Part shown: positions 58,166-64,000 of the stretch, piece by piece
How the letters are laid out: every line of letters begins with the position of its first letter
Numbering within the stretch: position 1 is the stretch's first letter
From: Lates calcarifer
Lineage: Eukaryota; Chordata; Actinopteri; Centropomidae
Reading direction: 5' to 3'
DNA length: 64,000 nt
Assembly: GCF_001640805.2 (NCBI RefSeq)
Contig: NC_066851.1
Location: 4,204,196-4,268,195, forward strand
The notes under the pieces: generated by a model
Database searches by the model: none
Seen by the model: only the letters and a program-made list of their open reading frames with translations
Told to the model about the DNA's origin: nothing
Position numbers and translations under genes: made by a program

Positions 58166-58599
58166 TATAAGCAAAACAACTTACACTACACAAATAGGTT
58201 GCAATTTAGCTACAATGTCTATCCAGAACATACTGCTCTGTGACCATCAACCCAAAATTGTTAGAAGCTAAACTTAAAGAGACCTTAAAAGGTTTCAGAT
58301 GCATTACTGGATTCAGATTTGTTGGAAACCCAGCCTTAGGGATCATATACTTCTATGCATGCACAACAAGTGTGCAACTCTCAAAATATTGAAGGAGATG
58401 GAGAGGAGAAGAGGAAAGACACCAGAAGAAACATCTGTTTTGTTTCATGCCACATTAGCTTCAACAGCTGCACCATGAGGCTGAGCTGATGACTGGGAGC
58501 ACCAATCAAATCATGTGTGAGATGGATGCAGAGGCCACCCGGAGCTGCTTGCTACAAACCTCGTCTGTCTCTCCAAGGTTCTAATTTCTCATTCTGTGA

Positions 58600-59045
58600 T
58601 GTTTTTCCTAGAGCATGGCTACTTCCGAGGCACTGTCATTAGTGTGATTCCACATCAAGTACCATTCTGGGCTCTCTCTCTCAACAGAGGCTCGGCAGCG
58701 TTAATCAAATGTCTTACAGATGGTTTGAACTCATCCATTTGTTATAATCGCTGCCCACCGTGGTGAGAGGAAATCTAACCACCATACATGATGGACAGAG
58801 GCACAGTGAAACCAGTTTGCAGCAAAGCAGCCTAAAACTGTGATCAGGCCTATTAACTAATTACATCATGCTTTGGTCTGTTAATCACAACCTAAAGTGA
58901 CCATTGATTTGAGAAAAATACGGCTGAGTGGGCGGAAAATGAAATTCCTTCAGTGAACATTTCCTTTCCAAGTGGAGCGGAATTAAATTTTGCTGCATGT
59001 AATCTAATGATTTTGACCACTGTGTTTAATTAAAGAAAAACAAAT
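58600..59045. promoter_or_regulatory. Candidate conserved noncoding element in a babam2 intron
   Basis: About 450 bases without repeats or simple sequence. It is rich in transcription-factor-like words: GTTAATCAAATG at about 58700, TTATAATCGC, TTAACTAATTACATCA near 58855-58870, GTTAATCACAACC, TTAATTAAAG near 59030. Texture alone supports this; conservation was not tested. It could regulate babam2, fosl2 or another neighbour. Confidence 0.35.
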
Positions 59046-62000
59046 AAATGAAGGCAAAAGAACAAAATGAATACAAATTTAGTTTTACAGTTATTTATTA
59101 CAAGCGTATGTAAAGTTGGGGGGCACAGGCAGCAGGTATTAAGAATTTATAAGGGTCATTAATGAACAGTTCTTCAGTTTACAGTACATTTATACTGTAG
59201 CTCGTGAAGATGTCAGTAGTCACAACAATGGCTGCAGTGCTGCTGACTGTCACGCAGTTTGTCTTGTCTTGGCAGATACATTAGGGAGTAAAGACATAAG
59301 GAGTTGAAGGGAGGCAGTGAAAGACGGCAGGGTGTGTGGCATCCGAAAGTGTTGCCTGATGGAATCAGCTCACATCAATATAGTGCGCATTGGTAAACAA
59401 GAACTGCTCTCTGCCTCACAGCAGCGCTTGCGGCTTCTGCCGCTGACGATATGGGACAGACATGAACAGGCATGGTGATGTGGGGCTGGGGTGGGCGTGG
59501 GGTTTTTTGTGAAAAGATTGTTTTGCTCCAGTTTGTTGCTGTCAAGTCCCATTCTCATCTTTAAAGGTGATTTAATGGATGCTTCCTTTGGACTGGGACA
59601 GAGTAAACAGATGAATGAAATCCAACAGGAGGGTGAGAAGGCCAGAAGTAGAGCATGGGGCAGCTGTGTATGAGCTGTGGTGGACCATCCCACGATGCAG
59701 TCAGACCAAGGGTGCTGTTGAGGGGACAGCCTTTTTGTGGAATGATTCAGACTCATCTTGTCCCAGAAGACAGCGAAGAGCTGTCACAAGTCATATTGCA
59801 TCAGTGAAACAAACAAACAAAAACTAAAGGCAGACCCCTTAACTTTTAGATATTGCCATTTTAAATTAATGTGCTGTACAAGGGAGCTGAAGCTGTGCAG
59901 ATAAAAATAGTTTTTTTGTCTGATTTAGTTAAGTACAGCTATGCATCAAACTTTACATGATTATTTCACAAACCTTTTATGAAACTAAGTAACATGCATA
60001 CACTGTCAGCCACCAGTAATAACCAAAATTACGTTATTAAACAAATATATACACGGGAAAAAAAGCTAAAAAATGTCAGTCTTTAATCAAACAGTGGGTA
60101 ACAAAACAGTTATGTTTTATTAGAGTCTGAAAGACAGAGAGTGTCATCTTCACACATAGCTGCAGCACTACTGGGGTCGCCAACCTGTTGTGGAATTTTG
60201 TAGAATAGCGAGGTATTTCAGTTAAAAGGTCATTTGTTAGTATTCACCAGTCAGAATGCTCTCCTAGAGCCACTGGACTGCATCTTAAAAATGGTTCAAG
60301 TTGCTGATAGATCAAAACGATCACTGTTTCTCTATCTCTTGTTTTACATTAAAAGCTTTGCATATATGAATGACATTGAGACTTTTATTGTGAAGGAACC
60401 AGATAAAATGCATTGTATTTATCACAGGTGTCAACAGTGTCAGCATGCAACACTGCACCTATATTTGTCTGTGAAGCTTGTGTACTGCTCAAATTTCATG
60501 ATGCAAAGTTTTCATGCTTCTTGAGTGGGACAAATAAAGGAAGTTAAAGTGTAGAAGGGCAATGCAAATGATTTACTTCACAGCTGGTTTTTATTATGGA
60601 ATACACAGTATGCCAAGGGGTGTTCTCGCAGTGTGGTGGTAATTTGCAGGCATTTGAAATCTCTCTCATAGTTTTGTTCTCCCAAAACTTTGCAAAACTA
60701 CACAGGAAGCCTGTGAAAATATATCCTAATGAGAACAAAAGTTGACCTTTTAACCTGCCTGCCTTGAAACCATTACTTAAATTGAAACAGAGGAACTTTT
60801 CTCTCTATAATGAAATAAAAGCCCCCAAATGGCCATTAATGTTTCTGTGCACACATACACACATCTTAAGCCCTTTTTACCAAATACACTTGAGGGCAAC
60901 TGCTGCTTGCTTATGTAAAGAGTTAGTAGAGAAGGAACATTAAAAAAAGCCTCTGCTCTACAGGCCACAGGCAGGACCTTAATGAAGAGACTTCTTCATT
61001 GGTAAGTAATGAGCACGGAAATGGCTTGGGTCAGACGACTGCAAGACAAGGAGGGCGTCCTGCAGGGGTGGCAGTTGGACGTTGAGGCAGTATTTACTAC
61101 ATGCCCCCAGAGGATGTGACTCAACTGCTCAAGGACTGGATTTAAGAAAGCGGGTGAAGAGTGTGCACACGTACGTGTGTTCGGCCATCAAGGTTAGCGA
61201 GTGCCTCCGAGTCAAACCCTTCCACGTGGCCACCACCCCACGTCTTCCATCCTCCTTACTCTTTCAGACATATGTGAGCATGAACATACACATACACACA
61301 AATGCGCAGACACATTTCCTTGTGTCCGTTCTTGTGTCTCCTGATGCCCCGGCCTCTGGCATCTCCTCTGTGTTGCAATGTGACAGGTTGGAGATGTGAC
61401 AGCTGTCCTTATGCCAGACCAAGTCTGGCCAAAGTCACAACGCACACAAACACTCATCTGCAAACGCTACACAGGGGCTTTACTGCAGGGCTAGTGTGAA
61501 GGAGGTAAGGGCACTTTGTCCGCCTTCTTCGCCCAACTTTAAATGTCATGCCCAACATAATGGGGCGGCTTGACTGACAGCAGGGTTGTTGTGCGAGGAC
61601 ATGTCCAGCTTCTAGGCGAGCAGCTTTGAGTGCCCCTGTACATATGCTGGACACAATGCTGCTTAGCCCCTGAAAAACAACTGACTGGGCAGCATTTTGG
61701 ATGCCACATGAAAATCTTGAAAACTACAGTAAGTACTGGTCAATGGCTGAAATCCAGGTAGGGGATTTTGAGGAATTATGGTGCTCAAGCTCAAGAAGGT
61801 TCAGTCTTGTTTCACAAGAGCCAACATTAGCTGCAAGTTTTGGGAGAATATCTGGTTTGTGTGCATTTATTTAATAAAATATAAATTAATCTATAGAAAA
61901 ATGGTTTAATTAACTTGGATATAATCTTACAATAAACAATATATAACAGATAAGGGAGGTTTTAATTTTATTGACACTGATCACTTGGGTAGCATGAGGG

Positions 62001-64000
62001 TAAAGACGGTGAGAACAGGGTACAGTGGTGAAACATCTAGAAAGAGGCCCAGCCAAAATCATCCAACTGCAGAGCCACAGAACAGTTTCACTTCTGCAGT
62101 TCTAGTCCAACATGTGGCACCTATTCTTTAACATAACTGCAGCAGTCTAGAATGGCAGAGGTAGACATGTGCATTTGCGCCATATGGAGGAAGCAAGACA
62201 TGTAAGGCGCCATCAATTCTGACACCTGTGCCACCTACAGGCAATGTAATACAATTGTAGTTTTTTCATTTTTTAATTTTTTAATACCAGTTAGTTACTA
62301 TTTACTGTTTGCATGTATTTAAGTTCTTACACAGTACATCTAAGGGTAAGACATTATTTCTCTGAAAAACTGATCACAAGTACTACTACTATTAGTTTCT
62401 ATGCTTTATAAGGTTTTTTAAGGTTAGTTGAAGAATTTCCTGCAATTCAGCTAAGTATGGTGTTTGTAACTATTCAGGTTTATGTAAAAGGTCAAAATTC
62501 TAAATTCAAATAATGGCTCCAAATTAAATTATTAAAGATACTTGATGAGTAAAGTGCTGGCAAATAAATATGCACAATTTACACTACCTGGACCTCTTTA
62601 TTCACCTTGCTGGAAACTGCTGTCATTCTCCAATAAATACATTCCAATCTCTTCTTGTTAAGAAAATTCATCTTTTGTGTTCAATGTCAAGGGCCTTGAA
62701 CAGAGAGGAATCAAAAACCACTGACCAATACACACCAGTCCCTCACCAGAATATAGTGAATGAATGTCAGCCATACAGAGTTATGCGTTTGTGTCAGCCT
62801 TTTCATAGGTTTGACAGAGACTTACGCCATCAGACCCTAAGGATGAGAAGCATGGGGTCAAGGTGGCAGCTGCCAAAATGTCTCATTGCGTGACATGAAA
62901 TGTTCTGATTGAGAAAGAGACTTGAGGATATTGTTCCTAATGATGTGGCGGTGCTGCTGCTTGTGGGGAGGGGATGAGTAGAGCCGTGGCGTACTCCAGG
63001 GGCCATGATGATCCCGCACCCTCCACCTCAAAATACAGAACATGCAAACACAAGCACAAGTTAACACAACCCAATTGGCATGCATGAGGCCCAGCGTCCT
63101 CTGCTAAAATATCTGCCCTTACCCGTGCCTGCCCATTTCTTTCTCCAACTCTCCACTCCATCAAACTCTCAGCTCATGCTGTATAGTAGATGATTAACCA
63201 ATCAACTTTTTGCCACTTTGTACTTGTATCCTGTGCTAGGACTTAATTCTGTCATGAGCACAATTGGAGCGAGATTATAAAGCACTCATGCTCCACCTGG
63301 AACCTTTTGATAAAACAGCACACAAACACACCTAAACACTGCCCTGTTGCTGCAGTCAAAAAGGTTTGTGCATGGGGTGTGTTTGCAAACTGAATAATAA
63401 GAACATGCTTGTCCATGCGCCTCCTAAAACAAGTTATAAACTTTTGTCTGCAGATTAAGACTTTGGGCTAAGGGGTGTTGTGAGGGGTATTACAGTTACT
63501 CTACGGGCTTTATTATCCATTACACAAGACAGAAAAATTATACAAATATTACTCAATGTATAATTTTATTTGACTTCAGTGCATGCAAATTTTAATGGGA
63601 AATTGCAGCAGTTGATAAAAAGAAATCAACTTTAAAAAATGCAGTTAACCACTAATTCTGAGTATTTACTTTATTAATTTTAACATGGTGAAAATAATGC
63701 AGAGGTTAAACAGTAACTTCTAAGAAAATCCTAAACTAAAAATTTACCACAGGGCAGTCTCAGTTACATGGCCAAGCTTTTTCAGTTTTGGTGATGATCT
63801 TTATTATGGTCCCTTTGTAAATCACCCTAATCCACTATAATGGCTATAATAGAAGTTGTAACAATTGCAAACAAGTCACAAATGCACTGTGTTGCAAAAG
63901 AATTTACCAATGGTGTCTCCACCCCAAAAACCCACACACATAGCATCCACTGCTTGGAAATGAGATTGGATGGGACACCTATTACTGAGTCATAACCATG

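Larger units (their letters stand above)
57918..64000 (-). other. babam2: babam2 intron, 5' side, running off the window
   Basis: At least 6 kb without a recognisable exon; I looked for the preceding babam2 segment (GEFSARFLLKLP, IPTYLLK) and did not see it on the minus strand. Contents are a perfect palindrome (58017-58045), a fish repeat copy (58045-58165) and a long non-repetitive stretch (58600-59045) that resembles conserved noncoding DNA. Several open frames to 128 codons (for example 59370-59756, minus) have no support. Confidence 0.65.

Noticed and set aside
59370..59756. 128-codon minus-strand open frame in the babam2 5' intron
   Set aside because: No babam2 or other recognisable segment; Pro/His-rich part comes from a GT-rich run.

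Overview
The window is nuclear DNA from a ray-finned (teleost) fish. It is AT-rich and intron-rich, dense in CA/GA/AT microsatellites, and contains a degenerate Tc1-type transposon and interspersed repeats I recognise as common in fish genomes. Two vertebrate genes can be named with confidence: fosl2 (Fra-2, an AP-1 transcription factor) and the 3' half of babam2 (BRE/BRCC45, a BRCA1-A and BRISC complex subunit). Both are on the minus strand, with babam2 upstream of fosl2. The same order and orientation is found on human chromosome 2p23, so this is conserved synteny. There are no bacterial operons, CRISPR arrays or similar systems here.

Layout. 1-7900: a small plus-strand gene that I reconstructed from splice signals. 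It has seven exons from 595 to 2757 and encodes about 190 residues: signal peptide, Cys/Asn-glycosylation-rich ectodomain, one membrane helix and a short tail. I do not recognise its family. It lies between two diverged copies of an ~85-100 bp sequence (17-120 and 6629-6710). 7900-16700: fosl2, with its 3'UTR (about 7905-10183), four coding exons (10184-10741, 12322-12429, 12736-12990, 15725-15853) giving a 349-residue protein, and a promoter region carrying two exact AP-1 sites and two CRE-like sites. 16700-33000: a 16 kb intergenic interval with several repeat copies, microsatellites and some unusually non-repetitive, TAAT-rich stretches that may be conserved enhancers. 33000-64000: babam2 exons at 33881-33944, 35068-35221, 35371-35453, 35605-35675, 43244-43343 and 57807-57917, separated by introns of up to 14 kb. 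The N-terminal half of the protein lies beyond the right edge. The 7.6 kb and 14.5 kb introns hold a hAT transposase fragment, a foldback MITE, a Tc1 copy and very long CA repeats.

The most useful observations are: (i) the unrecognised membrane glycoprotein gene; (ii) a single extra base in a C5 run of the babam2 exon at 57807-57917, which breaks the frame eleven bases before the splice donor and looks like a sequence error or a polymorphic null; (iii) a ~125-base pyrimidine tract on the transcribed sense directly before the last babam2 exon; (iv) an AP-1/CRE arrangement that fits autoregulation of fosl2; and (v) several candidate regulatory elements and inverted repeats in noncoding DNA. Family assignments are from recognition of the reading frames only; no database search was possible.
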